Shown: positions 9,791 to 18,750 of the stretch, in pieces | Layout of the letters: every line of letters begins with the position of its first letter | Position numbering within the stretch: position 1 is the stretch's first letter | From: Butyricimonas muris | GTDB lineage: Bacteria; Bacteroidota; Bacteroidia; Bacteroidales; Marinifilaceae | NCBI RefSeq assembly: GCF_046365375.1 | Contig: NZ_JBKEIT010000005.1 | Coordinates: 310,001-374,000 of the forward strand | Reading direction: 5' to 3' | Length of the DNA stretch: 64,000 nucleotides | Position numbers and translations under genes: made by a program | The notes under the pieces: generated by a model | Seen by the model: only the letters and a program-made list of their open reading frames with translations | What the model was told of the DNA's origin: nothing | Database searches by the model: none

Positions 9791-10474
9791 TTATCCAATT
9801 ACTGTTACCGTCATAGCTTTACCATCTACATCCAGCACAACTTCATCCTTGTCTTCCATCTCACGCAAATAATACTTTAACTGTAACGCGTAAGCCCTTC
9901 TCGTTGAAGCATCCAGATTAGTCCAATCTCCCTCCCCGGTCACCTTAATCAACAATTGATACTTCGGAATCGAATAAGTACCGAGAAAAGACTTCTCTAT
10001 ATCCCCATCCCACCATTCCGGTATCGACACCTCACTACTCAAATTAATAATCTTGTATTGATAACTGTATTCCCCCGCCAAAACATCCGCCCCGTTCCCC
10101 CGGATAGCCAACACGATTCGCACGCGAGTATCCCCGGGATTATTCAATACCAACGAAATCGTGTCTTTCACGTGTTCCTTACGAAAAACATAATACTCCG
10201 GAAGTACGATATGTTCATCCGTTGCCGTGGACAAGTCTTTATCCAGCTCGACAACAAACGACCGGTCTTCCAAGAACAGATTTCCCAGCATTTCCACTTC
10301 TACCGGAATCTCAATCTGCTCCGCATTCCCGTAAAAGAAAAACGAAATATCCATCGAATCCCGGTAAGTATCCGAAAACTGGATATAATTCACGGTATCA
10401 TACATCGGAATATTCTCCTTTGAACACGCTCCCAACAGGAATACACTTAAAATAAATACATATATCTTTTTCAT
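9791..10474 (-). CDS. DUF4843 domain lipoprotein
   Basis: A 227-residue lipoprotein with signal MKKIYVFILSVFLLGAC (lipobox LGAC), then the typical DUF4843 opening NYIQFSDTYRDSMDISFFFYG. The body is all-beta (EIPVEVEMLGNLFLEDRSFVVELDKD). DUF4843 proteins occur directly after SusD in many Bacteroidetes uptake loci and are probably surface-exposed accessory components; no enzymatic motif is visible. It starts 17 bp after the SusD stop and ends 14 bp before the PKD-like gene. Confidence 0.85.
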   Translation of the reverse strand: MKKIYVFILSVFLLGACSKENIPMYDTVNYIQFSDTYRDSMDISFFFYGNAEQIEIPVEVEMLGNLFLEDRSFVVELDKDLSTATDEHIVLPEYYVFRKEHVKDTISLVLNNPGDTRVRIVLAIRGNGADVLAGEYSYQYKIINLSSEVSIPEWWDGDIEKSFLGTYSIPKYQLLIKVTGEGDWTNLDASTRRAYALQLKYYLREMEDKDEVVLDVDGKAMTVTVIG

Positions 10475-10491
10475 AACTCGTCTTTTAAAAT

Positions 10492-11964
10492 CTAAAACAC
10501 CTTTTCATCGTCCGGCAAAGGCAACACGAACGAATTTCCCAACGTGACAGATTCACTTCCGCTCAACACCGGATGGTTCAAACGTTTAAACATAAAAAAA
10601 GTCTGTCCTTCAGCGAGATACTCTTTCATTCCTTCCCAGATTAACTCCTCCTTGAAAGTGCTGGCGGACACGCTTTCCGGGATATTACGCTTACACCCGC
10701 GTCCTCCCCGCACCTCCTCCAGATACTTCACGGCAGCAGCATTACCGGCAGCAGAACCATACGTTGTTTCTGCAAGGATATAGCATATTTCACTAAATCT
10801 CAACGCCGGAATCAAAGCATATTGCACTCTCAAAAAGTTTTCCGATGCACCTAAATCCAACCACTTCTGTGAACGATTCGCATCAATAGTCCAATCGACA
10901 AGATATTGGCGATAATCATCCCCGTCGCCCCTGTCCCCGAACAGACTGCCGGCATTCTTCAACAACATCTTGGGCTTACCGGTCGCCTCCGTGAAATCCT
11001 CCACATCTTCCGTCAGCTTTTTATTATAAAATGCAAACAGAATATCATTATACGCTTTCACGTATTTATTCACGCCGGAAACATTCAAATCCGACGATGA
11101 AGTAAAATAAATATCCCACGAATCCTCCTTAGCTTCTACTAACTCATACACGTGCAACGCATACCGGTTAGCCTCTTCATTTTCACCCGCGTACAAGCAC
11201 AAACGCGCTAATGTCCCGCACACGGCCAAATAATTCATTCGGGTTCCCCGGAAACTGAAAAAACGGTTTCCGGAATCCTCCGCGACAAAACGATTGGCAT
11301 ACGCCATCTCATCGTCCAAAGTATCATTCTGCACCACAAGCTCCTTTGCCTTCAACAAATCCTCCTTGGCAAGGCGAAGTACCTCTGAAGTCGGCAAAGC
11401 GGATTCATAATGCGTCGGGTAAACCGTCACGTAAGGAATATACGCCCCGTTGTCACCGGTCGCCGGAGCCGGGGCAAACATACGCAACAAATCCAAGTGC
11501 AGGTATCCCCTCAACGCCAAGGCTTCGCCATATATCAAATTTCGTTCGCGTTCACCCAAAGGAAAGAAAGAGGCATCCTTAGCTTCTATCTCCGCAATTA
11601 ATTTATTGCAATTCGCGATAGCATTATATCCACCCTTCCAGATCTTTGAGATAACATCTTTGACATCCTTTGAATTATAATCATAAACAACTGCCGCTTT
11701 ATAAGCATCATTTTGGCTGACATCCCCAGCCTCATAAGTTTGTGCCAACACGCTGAGAAATCCCCATGAAAGCTCCCGTCCGTACATTTCCGGTTCGGAC
11801 AACTTGTAATACACACCATTCAAAGCACTTCGGAATCCCGTGTAATCCTTAAATGTCTTCTCGTCACTCGCCTGATTATCCGACTCCACGTCCAACCAAC
11901 TATTACACGCCGCTAACCCGAACAGCATCAACAACAACAAGTAATTATATCGTATCATAATCAT
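10492..11964 (-). CDS. RagB/SusD family outer-membrane nutrient-binding lipoprotein
   Basis: A 490-residue lipoprotein with signal MIMIRYNYLLLLMLFGLAAC and the SusD hallmark CNSWLDVESDNQASDEKTFKDYTGFRSALNGVYYKL. The TPR-like helical core (YNAIANCNKLIAEIEAKD, EALALRGYLHLDLLRMFAPAP) and the C-terminal RFSEICYILAETTY segment are typical. SusD proteins form the lid of the SusC channel and capture glycans or peptides at the surface. The gap to the SusC stop is 5 bp, so the two are made together. Confidence 0.95.
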   Translation of the reverse strand: MIMIRYNYLLLLMLFGLAACNSWLDVESDNQASDEKTFKDYTGFRSALNGVYYKLSEPEMYGRELSWGFLSVLAQTYEAGDVSQNDAYKAAVVYDYNSKDVKDVISKIWKGGYNAIANCNKLIAEIEAKDASFFPLGERERNLIYGEALALRGYLHLDLLRMFAPAPATGDNGAYIPYVTVYPTHYESALPTSEVLRLAKEDLLKAKELVVQNDTLDDEMAYANRFVAEDSGNRFFSFRGTRMNYLAVCGTLARLCLYAGENEEANRYALHVYELVEAKEDSWDIYFTSSSDLNVSGVNKYVKAYNDILFAFYNKKLTEDVEDFTEATGKPKMLLKNAGSLFGDRGDGDDYRQYLVDWTIDANRSQKWLDLGASENFLRVQYALIPALRFSEICYILAETTYGSAAGNAAAVKYLEEVRGGRGCKRNIPESVSASTFKEELIWEGMKEYLAEGQTFFMFKRLNHPVLSGSESVTLGNSFVLPLPDDEKVF

Positions 11965-11969
11965 CTATT

Positions 11970-14900
11970 TTAAAAACTTGCATTTAAGGTCAAATTAAAA
12001 GTTCTGGCAAAGGGATAAGACAACCCCCGCTCCTGTTTCACGCTCGAAATCGTGAATATATCCTTCATGTTAAACGATAACCGCAACATACTCATTCGCA
12101 TTTTCTTCAACAAGTCTTTATCGAAATCATACCCTACCGTGAGTGAATTAAAGTTCAACATATTGTAATCCTGCACGAAACGAGAGGTTGGCAGTGTCAC
12201 GTTATTCCGGTCTTTAATTGACTTCAAACGAGTCAACTCCCCGGGCTTTGCCCATCGCTCCGTGAGAACACGCTTGTCTGCGTTCGTTTCGTACAACTTC
12301 ACGTTCTCCACCTTATCAACCAAAGTCTGGTTATACACTTGTCCCCCGAATTCATACATAAACGTGGCAAATAACGTGAACCGCTTCCACTGCAAATTCA
12401 CCCCGAAAGAACCCGTTGCATCCGGTTCCGTGTCACCTAAAATAGATTGTTGGCTGGATGTCCACTCCTGAATGACCTGACCACTCCGGTCAAGAAACAA
12501 CTCGCTCCCGTTACTCGGGTTTATTCCCAAAGAACGCATCCCGTAAATAGCCGTCAAAGAACCACCTTCCTCGTATTTCAGCAAAGGTTTGCTATACTTC
12601 AAATCCTGTTTGCTGAAAACGTTATCAAAGTATTCATCAAATTTCTCGTTTACCCGTTCATTATACGCCTTCAAGGATTCAGAAATCTTCAATATTTTGT
12701 TCCGGTTATGTGCCAGATTCCCGAACACGGCAACCATCCAATCTTTATTCTGGAGAATATTAAAACGGACATCCAATTCGAATCCCTTATTCTCCACCTC
12801 ACCCATATTATCCTTGTAAGAAGTAAAACCGGTATGGGTAGGAATCGTCACATCCGTGATCAAATCCTTGGTCTTTTTATTATACCACGTAAACTTCGTA
12901 TAAATCGCGTCATTCAAGAAACCCAACTCCAATTTCAAATCACGGGAAAAAGTCCGCTCCCATTTCAAATTCTCATTTCCCATATAGTGCAAGTAAATAC
13001 CGCCACCCGTGGAATAATACGAATTCGTAACATCATAAGTATGCTTGGCAGCGTAAGCGGGGAAATTGGTTTTTCCCAACACTCCCATGGTCCCCGTGAT
13101 CTTCAACAAGCTCACCACATCCTGCGCTTTCATAAACTCGTAATTATGCACGTTCAAACCGACACCCCCGGAATAAAACGGAGCATATTTCTTGTCTGCC
13201 CCGAACTCGGACGAACCGTCCAGACGCCACGAGGCATCAAGTAAATAAATATCGTTATACGTGTAGTTTAATGAAACAAACGCCCCGAACAGCCGCTTTT
13301 TATTATCCGAATACATGGGTACATCATCCACGTTCTCCGCGAAAGCCGGGGTATTCAATTCACCCGAAGGAAATCCCAAATATTTCTCCACCGAACTATT
13401 CGTACTCTCCGTGTTCGTGTTCAATCCCAACGAAAAATTCATATTATGCTTCTTTATCGCCTGCACGTAATTCAACACGAAATTGGTATTCCATTTCACC
13501 AGTTTCCTCTTACTCAAATTCAACGAACCTTTCTTGTCATCATCCACGTTGTAAAACGAAGAAGAAAGCGGGTCTTTAAAAACTTTTGTTTCAGTATCGG
13601 TCAAAGTTACCGCTACCTGTCCTTTAAAATAAAGACTCTTCGTGATATACCAGTTCAAACTCAAATTATTCGTCAAATCCTGTATTTTACTTTTATCAAA
13701 ACTCTTCAACATTTTCGCCTCGTACAACGGATTTTTCGTGCCACTCATACCCCCATGCCAAAGTTTTGTCTGTTCCACGTAATTTCCATCCGCATCTTTC
13801 AACTCATCATACGGCAATTTCTTCGTGTAATCACTAAAATCTCCATAAGGAGAATTTTCTGATTTCGTGACCGTGTAGGCGATCTGATTCTTCAACTGCA
13901 TCCCGCCGATACGGTAATCCAAATAAAACCCTGCACCCAAGCGTTCACGGAAAGATCCTTTCATCACCCCCTTCTGGTTATCGTAATTCAAATCCACGTT
14001 AAAACGCATATTTTCGGAACCACCTTGCACGGCAAGACTATGCTTATGATTAAATTCGTTCTGTAAAGGTTGTGACAACCAGTCCGTGTTTACCCCCCGA
14101 ATAATGTTCGACAACTTCGCCTCGTACTCGCTTAAAAGAGTATAAGACGAATTAATGTTGGAAGTCGGTTCATAATACCCTGCCAACCGCTCAGCCTCAA
14201 GCAACTCTTTAGCGTTCATTAAATTATAATCCGACAAATCCGGAGCGGTAAGCGCACCCGTGAAATTATACATCACGTTCAACTGTCCCGGTTTCGGCGC
14301 CACCGTTTCAATCACCACCACTCCGTTAGCCGCACGGGAACCGTAAATAGCCGTAGCCGCGGCATCCTTCAATATCGTGATACTCTCTATACGGTTCGGG
14401 TCAAAATCATACACTTTCTGTACCGTCACCTCGAAACCGTCCATAATAAAAATAGGTGAATTGGGATTATTACTCAAAGCCGATTCGGAAAGGCTCTCCT
14501 TATCCAAATCCATCACCCCGATACCGGAACGTCCCCGGATATAAAACTCCGGCAATGTATTCGGGTCTGCTCCCATTTCGTTATTTTTCATGATACGCAA
14601 TGAAGGATCAAACACCTGCAACACATCGATCACGTTGGTCGGCGATACCTTGAACAACTCCTCTTTATCCACCCTCACCGCATTTCCGGTAAAACTGGAC
14701 TTTTTCACGTTAGCGTATCCCGTCACGACCACCTCTTCCATTTGTTTCACGTCAGGTTTCATCTTCACGGTCACCTCCCGCGTGCTATCCGTTACCACAA
14801 CTTCCTGAGTTTCGAAACCGATAAAAGAGAATACCAAAGTTATGGGTAATTTCATCGTCAACGCACTTTTGAATTTTCCATCCGCATCACTGACGAAACC

Positions 14901-15368
14901 CGTACTTGTTCCCTTGAGCATAATCGTTACTCCCGGCAACGGCTCGTTCAAGTCATCATACACCACACCGCGCACTTCCGGCACTTTCGTGTCTTTCTTT
15001 ACTTCCCGAATTTCCAAAATCAACACGAAATTCTCCTTCTCCTCGTACCGCACCTGCTTCCCCGCGAACACCTGTTTCAACGCTTCGTCAATAGTGGCAT
15101 TCACTAACTTCACGTTCACCTTTTCATTCATATCCACCTGCACATTACTGTAAAAGAAATCCTTCCCGAACTCTTTTCCCAACATACGCAGCACCTGATT
15201 GATCGGAGTATCCTTCACTTCCAAAGAAACCCTACGTTCCTGCCCATGTGCCACCTGCACGCCGCACACGATACTCAACAAACAAAAAAAACTAGCCAAA
15301 CGCATCATCGATAACATTTTTTTTCGTCCTAACCGCGTAAACCGGTTAGGCTCTCGATTATTTTCCAT
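11970..15368 (-). CDS. SusC/RagA TonB-dependent transporter with N-terminal STN signalling domain
   Basis: An outer-membrane channel of about 1130 residues. MENNREPNRFTRLGRKK is preferred as start because it precedes a clear signal (MRLASFFCLLSIVCGVQVAHGQ); in-frame ATGs lie at 15392 and 15425. Domains in order are: an STN/secretin-TonB N-terminal domain (VSLEVKDTPINQVLRMLGKEF), a carboxypeptidase-regulatory-like domain (GVVYDDLNEPLPGVTIMLKG), a TonB box/plug (EEVVVTGYANVKKSSFTGN ... GSRAANGVVVIETV), and a 22-strand-type barrel ending in FNLTLNASF. An STN domain on a SusC predicts ligand-dependent signalling through FecR to the ECF sigma, and both genes lie immediately upstream. Confidence 0.96.
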   Translation of the reverse strand: MENNREPNRFTRLGRKKMLSMMRLASFFCLLSIVCGVQVAHGQERRVSLEVKDTPINQVLRMLGKEFGKDFFYSNVQVDMNEKVNVKLVNATIDEALKQVFAGKQVRYEEKENFVLILEIREVKKDTKVPEVRGVVYDDLNEPLPGVTIMLKGTSTGFVSDADGKFKSALTMKLPITLVFSFIGFETQEVVVTDSTREVTVKMKPDVKQMEEVVVTGYANVKKSSFTGNAVRVDKEELFKVSPTNVIDVLQVFDPSLRIMKNNEMGADPNTLPEFYIRGRSGIGVMDLDKESLSESALSNNPNSPIFIMDGFEVTVQKVYDFDPNRIESITILKDAAATAIYGSRAANGVVVIETVAPKPGQLNVMYNFTGALTAPDLSDYNLMNAKELLEAERLAGYYEPTSNINSSYTLLSEYEAKLSNIIRGVNTDWLSQPLQNEFNHKHSLAVQGGSENMRFNVDLNYDNQKGVMKGSFRERLGAGFYLDYRIGGMQLKNQIAYTVTKSENSPYGDFSDYTKKLPYDELKDADGNYVEQTKLWHGGMSGTKNPLYEAKMLKSFDKSKIQDLTNNLSLNWYITKSLYFKGQVAVTLTDTETKVFKDPLSSSFYNVDDDKKGSLNLSKRKLVKWNTNFVLNYVQAIKKHNMNFSLGLNTNTESTNSSVEKYLGFPSGELNTPAFAENVDDVPMYSDNKKRLFGAFVSLNYTYNDIYLLDASWRLDGSSEFGADKKYAPFYSGGVGLNVHNYEFMKAQDVVSLLKITGTMGVLGKTNFPAYAAKHTYDVTNSYYSTGGGIYLHYMGNENLKWERTFSRDLKLELGFLNDAIYTKFTWYNKKTKDLITDVTIPTHTGFTSYKDNMGEVENKGFELDVRFNILQNKDWMVAVFGNLAHNRNKILKISESLKAYNERVNEKFDEYFDNVFSKQDLKYSKPLLKYEEGGSLTAIYGMRSLGINPSNGSELFLDRSGQVIQEWTSSQQSILGDTEPDATGSFGVNLQWKRFTLFATFMYEFGGQVYNQTLVDKVENVKLYETNADKRVLTERWAKPGELTRLKSIKDRNNVTLPTSRFVQDYNMLNFNSLTVGYDFDKDLLKKMRMSMLRLSFNMKDIFTISSVKQERGLSYPFARTFNLTLNASF

Positions 15369-15442
15369 ATATTTGCATTTAAGGTTATACATAGCTTTGT
15401 TCTCTCTCAAACAGTAACAAAGCAATTAACACTCAAAACCGG

Positions 15443-15460
15443 GGAAGTCTAGCCACTTCC
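15443..15460 (-). terminator. Weak hairpin between FecR and SusC genes
   Basis: On the minus strand GGAAGT-GGCTAG-ACTTCC is followed by CCGGTTTTGAG. The short stem and interrupted T-tract suggest at most a partial terminator or attenuator separating the regulatory genes from the transport operon, as is common for FecR-SusC junctions. Confidence 0.4.
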
Positions 15461-15467
15461 TCGATTT

Positions 15468-16628
15468 TTATTTTCCAGATATTATAATATTTTCTCCTTT
15501 CACGCTAAACCGCACAAAACTCGTTGCCTCAATCATCTCGATCAAATCGCTCAACGGTCTAAATTTCAACATCGCCCCGGAAAAACGAATATCTTTCAAA
15601 TCATCATCATCAAAAGATATTTTCACGTCATACCAGCGGGAAACCTGCCGGGCGATATCTTCCAAACGGGAATTATCAAAACTAAACTTCCCGTTCACCC
15701 AAGACGTGACATACGACACATCGACATCCTGCACCTCAATTTTTCCACCCGCAGTCAACGCCTGTTGTCCCGGTTCCAACACCACCGACTCTCCCCCGCG
15801 GGCATCCACCCGCACCGCCCCGTTCACGAGCGTCATCACCGCATCACGATCTTCCTCGTAAGCTGAAACGTTGAACTCCGTACCCAACACGCGCACGTCA
15901 GCACGTTCCGTTGCCACGTAAAACGGTCTTGATGAATCTTTCTTCACTTTAAAATAAGCCTCTCCCACCAATCGTACCCTTCTCTCCCCCGCGGCAAAGC
16001 GTTCCGGTATTTCCAGCGAAGAAGCGGAATTCAACCAAACAACCGACCCGTCTTCCAACACCATTCGATACTCCCCTCCATTCGGGATCACCAATTTATG
16101 CACCCGCCGTTCCAATCCTTCATCATTATTCCCTCCCTCGTAACGCAACACCCGGTTGGAATCCACCCGCACTACCGCTCCCCCGTCCCCAGTCAGCAAA
16201 GTATCTTTCATCGTTTCGTCGATTGCCACTTGTACCCCGTTCGCCCACACGATATACGCCTGTTCTTTCCCGGGCACCGCCACTTTCGCGAAAATACGAT
16301 GTTCCTCCTCTTTATTTTTCCCATCATTCCACAACAAATAGCTCCCCACGCTCACGAGTAAAATACCGACCGCAACATAACGCATCCACCCCGCAACAAA
16401 CCGCACCCGTCGTTTTTTATGCTTCTTAACCGACTGCAAACGTCCTTGCACATCCGGGTGAAATTCTTCCCGCAACACGGACAACCGCTGCCGCACCGCT
16501 TCAAATTCCCGCAAGATTCGTTCGTGAACCTCCGACTCTGCCAACCACCCGGACAATTCCTTCTCCTCCACAGCAGAAAGCTCCCCGTCAATCTTTTTAA
16601 CCAATAATTCTTCTATTCTCTCGTTCAT
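15468..16628 (-). CDS. FecR family anti-sigma factor
   Basis: A 386-residue inner-membrane regulator. The N-terminal cytoplasmic part (residues 1-75, MNERIEELLVKKIDGELSAVEEKELSGWL) is the sigma-binding segment. One transmembrane helix lies at about 78-100 (RFVAGWMRYVAVGILLVSVGSYLLW). The periplasmic FecR domain has VIPNGGEYRMVLEDGSVVWLNSASSLEIP and FYVATERADVRVLGTEFNVSAYEED, and a DUF4974-like tail (FSFDNSRLEDIARQVSRWYDVKI) sits next to the STN contact region. It should receive the signal from the STN-bearing SusC and release the ECF sigma encoded 92 bp upstream. Confidence 0.95.
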   Translation of the reverse strand: MNERIEELLVKKIDGELSAVEEKELSGWLAESEVHERILREFEAVRQRLSVLREEFHPDVQGRLQSVKKHKKRRVRFVAGWMRYVAVGILLVSVGSYLLWNDGKNKEEEHRIFAKVAVPGKEQAYIVWANGVQVAIDETMKDTLLTGDGGAVVRVDSNRVLRYEGGNNDEGLERRVHKLVIPNGGEYRMVLEDGSVVWLNSASSLEIPERFAAGERRVRLVGEAYFKVKKDSSRPFYVATERADVRVLGTEFNVSAYEEDRDAVMTLVNGAVRVDARGGESVVLEPGQQALTAGGKIEVQDVDVSYVTSWVNGKFSFDNSRLEDIARQVSRWYDVKISFDDDDLKDIRFSGAMLKFRPLSDLIEMIEATSFVRFSVKGENIIISGK

Positions 16629-16720
16629 AAAATAACAAGCTGATTTATATTCTTCGTGAGAGGACGCACAAGAATAAAAAAAGGGTGAAAAGAAAACAGA
16701 ATATTTTTCAAGAAAATAAA

Positions 16721-17299
16721 TTACCGCCCATTAAACCCCTCACCCACATAAAAATAATAGAATAAAACAGAAATCTCTCCCGACGTAAATTTCTTTCTCA
16801 ACTCCCGGTAAGCAATCTTCATTTGCGTTTTGACCGTATTGACCGAAATATCCAGTTTCTCTGCCGCCTCCGCGTACTTCATATCTTCGAGTACGACCAA
16901 TTTTAAAACAACACGGCATTGCTCCGGCAAACTTTCCACGGCATCCCACACGTATTTCCAATCCTCCGCCAAAATCTCTTCTGTTTCCATCTCCGACAAC
17001 GCCTCCAACCCCACGTGAGGTCTTTGACGGCGCGCATAACTGACACAACCGTTTCGCACCGCCACGTAAAGATAACTATCCAGTGAAATATCGCTGCTAA
17101 TCTTCAAGTTATTCTCCCATATCCGGACAAAAACATCCTGCACGATATCCTCCGCCACGTCATATGATCCCACGAAAGCCCGTGCAAAACGGCACAAGTC
17201 CTCGTAACGGGTTGTAAACAGGTAATCAAAAGCCGGTTCGTACCCCTTTTTCAAATCTTGTACCAACTGATTTACATCATATTTTACTCGCTCCGTCAT
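16721..17299 (-). CDS. ECF RNA polymerase sigma factor (FecI-like)
   Basis: A 192-residue sigma-70 family protein. Region 2 is YEPAFDYLFTTRYEDLCRFA ... AEDIVQDVFVRIWE and region 4 is LPEQCRVVLKLVVLEDMKYA with the helix-turn-helix AEKLDISVNTVKTQMKIAYREL. It is the first gene of the leftward locus sigma-FecR-SusC-SusD and presumably directs transcription of the SusC operon when FecR is triggered. A C-terminal tail (SVLFYYFYVGEGFNGR) extends past region 4. Confidence 0.95.
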   Translation of the reverse strand: MTERVKYDVNQLVQDLKKGYEPAFDYLFTTRYEDLCRFARAFVGSYDVAEDIVQDVFVRIWENNLKISSDISLDSYLYVAVRNGCVSYARRQRPHVGLEALSEMETEEILAEDWKYVWDAVESLPEQCRVVLKLVVLEDMKYAEAAEKLDISVNTVKTQMKIAYRELRKKFTSGEISVLFYYFYVGEGFNGR

Positions 17300-17323
17300 A
17301 CTAGCTATCTAAATTCCACATTA

Positions 17324-17331
17324 CAAATGTA
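17324..17331 (-). promoter_or_regulatory. Candidate -7 box for the ECF sigma gene
   Basis: TACATTTG on the minus strand matches the Bacteroidetes -7 consensus TAnnTTTG, 24 bp upstream of the sigma start codon. No good TTTG -33 element is seen at the usual spacing, so this is suggestive only. Confidence 0.4.
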
Positions 17332-17393
17332 AAGAAATATATTATTCCCGAACACATTTATTTCCGAATAAAACTTATTCGTTCCTAATAAAT

Positions 17394-17486
17394 GTGGCGT
17401 TTTATGCCGACCACCTGTACCTCACGCTACGTTACTTGAACACGCTGATCCGTCAAGCGGGCAACCGTACGATCATGGAATGGATA
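17394..17486 (+). pseudogene. Remnant of an AraC-family DNA-binding domain
   Basis: About 31 codons translate to VAFYADHLYLTLRYLNTLIRQ followed by AGNRTIMEWI, the pattern of the first helix-turn-helix of Bacteroidetes AraC regulators (compare the usual YYADKLCLTPKYLS ... SGRTASDWI). The similarity stops abruptly after EWI and no start or remaining domain is found. It lies in the 259-bp gap between the ECF sigma gene and the VOC gene, opposite to both, so it is a gene scrap left by deletion. Confidence 0.6.
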
Positions 17487-17558
17487 TTACCTATATTCCT
17501 AATTATTTATAATAGAAAGCAAAGTTTTACAGACTTCCGGTTGAATCATCACAAAATC

Positions 17559-17933
17559 TTATTCCGGCAGTATCTCGATCCAATACCCGTCGGGATCAGC
17601 AATAAAATAAAGCCCCATATCAGTATTCTCGTAACACACGCAATCCATTTGCTTGTGGTACGCCCGTACTTCATCATAATCGCCGGGAACACGCATACAA
17701 AGGTGAAATTCCCCCTCCCCCAAGTCGTAGGGTTCTTTCCGATCCCGCATCCACGTCAATTCCAACAGGAACCCGGTCTTTTCCTCACCCATATACACAA
17801 GAATAAAGGAACCGTCTTTGGCTTCCATCCGGCGGACTTCCTTTAATCCCAAGGCTTTCTCGTAAAAACGAATGCTTCTGTTCAAATCAAGCACGTTAAA
17901 ATTGAAATGGTCAAACCGACTTTTAATCTCCAT
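17559..17933 (-). CDS. VOC superfamily protein (glyoxalase I-like)
   Basis: A 124-residue single-repeat vicinal-oxygen-chelate protein. It opens FDHFNFNVLDLNRSIRFYEKALGL, has FLLELTW and EFHLCMRV strands, and ends IADPDGYWIEILPE. The four expected metal ligands are in place: His9, Glu58, His77 and Glu120, as in lactoylglutathione lyase. This supports a methylglyoxal-detoxifying glyoxalase I role, although VOC proteins also include dioxygenases and resistance proteins. It lies 66 bp downstream of the MBL-fold gene on the same strand. Confidence 0.88.
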   Translation of the reverse strand: MEIKSRFDHFNFNVLDLNRSIRFYEKALGLKEVRRMEAKDGSFILVYMGEEKTGFLLELTWMRDRKEPYDLGEGEFHLCMRVPGDYDEVRAYHKQMDCVCYENTDMGLYFIADPDGYWIEILPE

Positions 17934-17999
17934 AATACAACAATTTAAAATTTAAAAATTCATACAATCACAGAATCGGCAATCGTAAATCGCCCAATC

Positions 18000-18722
18000 T
18001 TAAATCATAAAGTCCTCTCCTTTATACTCCAAACTCACGAAACGAACGCCTCGTTCCCCGGCATATTCCCGGAAAGCATTCGCTTTATCGTAAACGTCGT
18101 CAAAATGCATCGGAACAAACGTTCCCACGCGGAACCGATCTATAAATTGCTTCGCCCCCAACATATAGTCCTCCCCCAAACGGGGATCGACAGGAAACAT
18201 AACCAAATCCATGCTATCCGTTCTCCGCGCGAGCGTATCGAGTTCAGCCAGATACGCGCTTTCCGCTTCCCGCACTTCTTCCCCGGTCGACTCCTCTTTC
18301 CAATGCCAATTATTCAAATCCCCGGCATGAAAAACCGTCTTCCCGCGTAAGCGCAGCAAGAATGAAATCCCGGCATCCGTGGAACCGAACGCCTCTATTT
18401 CCAGTATCCCGTCTGTCCACACGTTACCCTTCTCGATATAACAGGCATCCCATAAACCGACATGTCCCACTTCAAGAATATCTTTAGAGAAAATATATTG
18501 AATATCAGGTCGTGAATGTTTCCAAGTCAACACTTCCGGGTTAAAATGATCGGCATGGACATGGGATGCCAAAACGTAGAGTTTACCCGGACGCCCCAAT
18601 AACTCCCCGTGCACAACACCCGTCAACGGCGGGTTTGCCGAATCCTTATAATAATCGATAATCACGGTAACGCCCTCGTCCAAAAGAGCAAATCCGCTAT
18701 GATAGATATAAATTCCTTTCAT
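18000..18722 (-). CDS. MBL-fold metallo-hydrolase
   Basis: A 240-residue cytosolic metallo-beta-lactamase fold protein. It carries the metal motif HVHADH (His54, His56, Asp58, His59), a later FHAGDLNNW with the bridging Asp, and VPMHFDD with a C-terminal His. This fits an intact binuclear hydrolase of the UlaG-like or general MBL type. The substrate is not evident. It lies between the NCS2 permease and VOC genes on the same strand with short gaps (28 and 66 bp), so the three may be one transcript. Confidence 0.9.
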   Translation of the reverse strand: MKGIYIYHSGFALLDEGVTVIIDYYKDSANPPLTGVVHGELLGRPGKLYVLASHVHADHFNPEVLTWKHSRPDIQYIFSKDILEVGHVGLWDACYIEKGNVWTDGILEIEAFGSTDAGISFLLRLRGKTVFHAGDLNNWHWKEESTGEEVREAESAYLAELDTLARRTDSMDLVMFPVDPRLGEDYMLGAKQFIDRFRVGTFVPMHFDDVYDKANAFREYAGERGVRFVSLEYKGEDFMI

Positions 18723-18750
18723 ACAAATCTTCTTTTTCCCCGTGTATACG

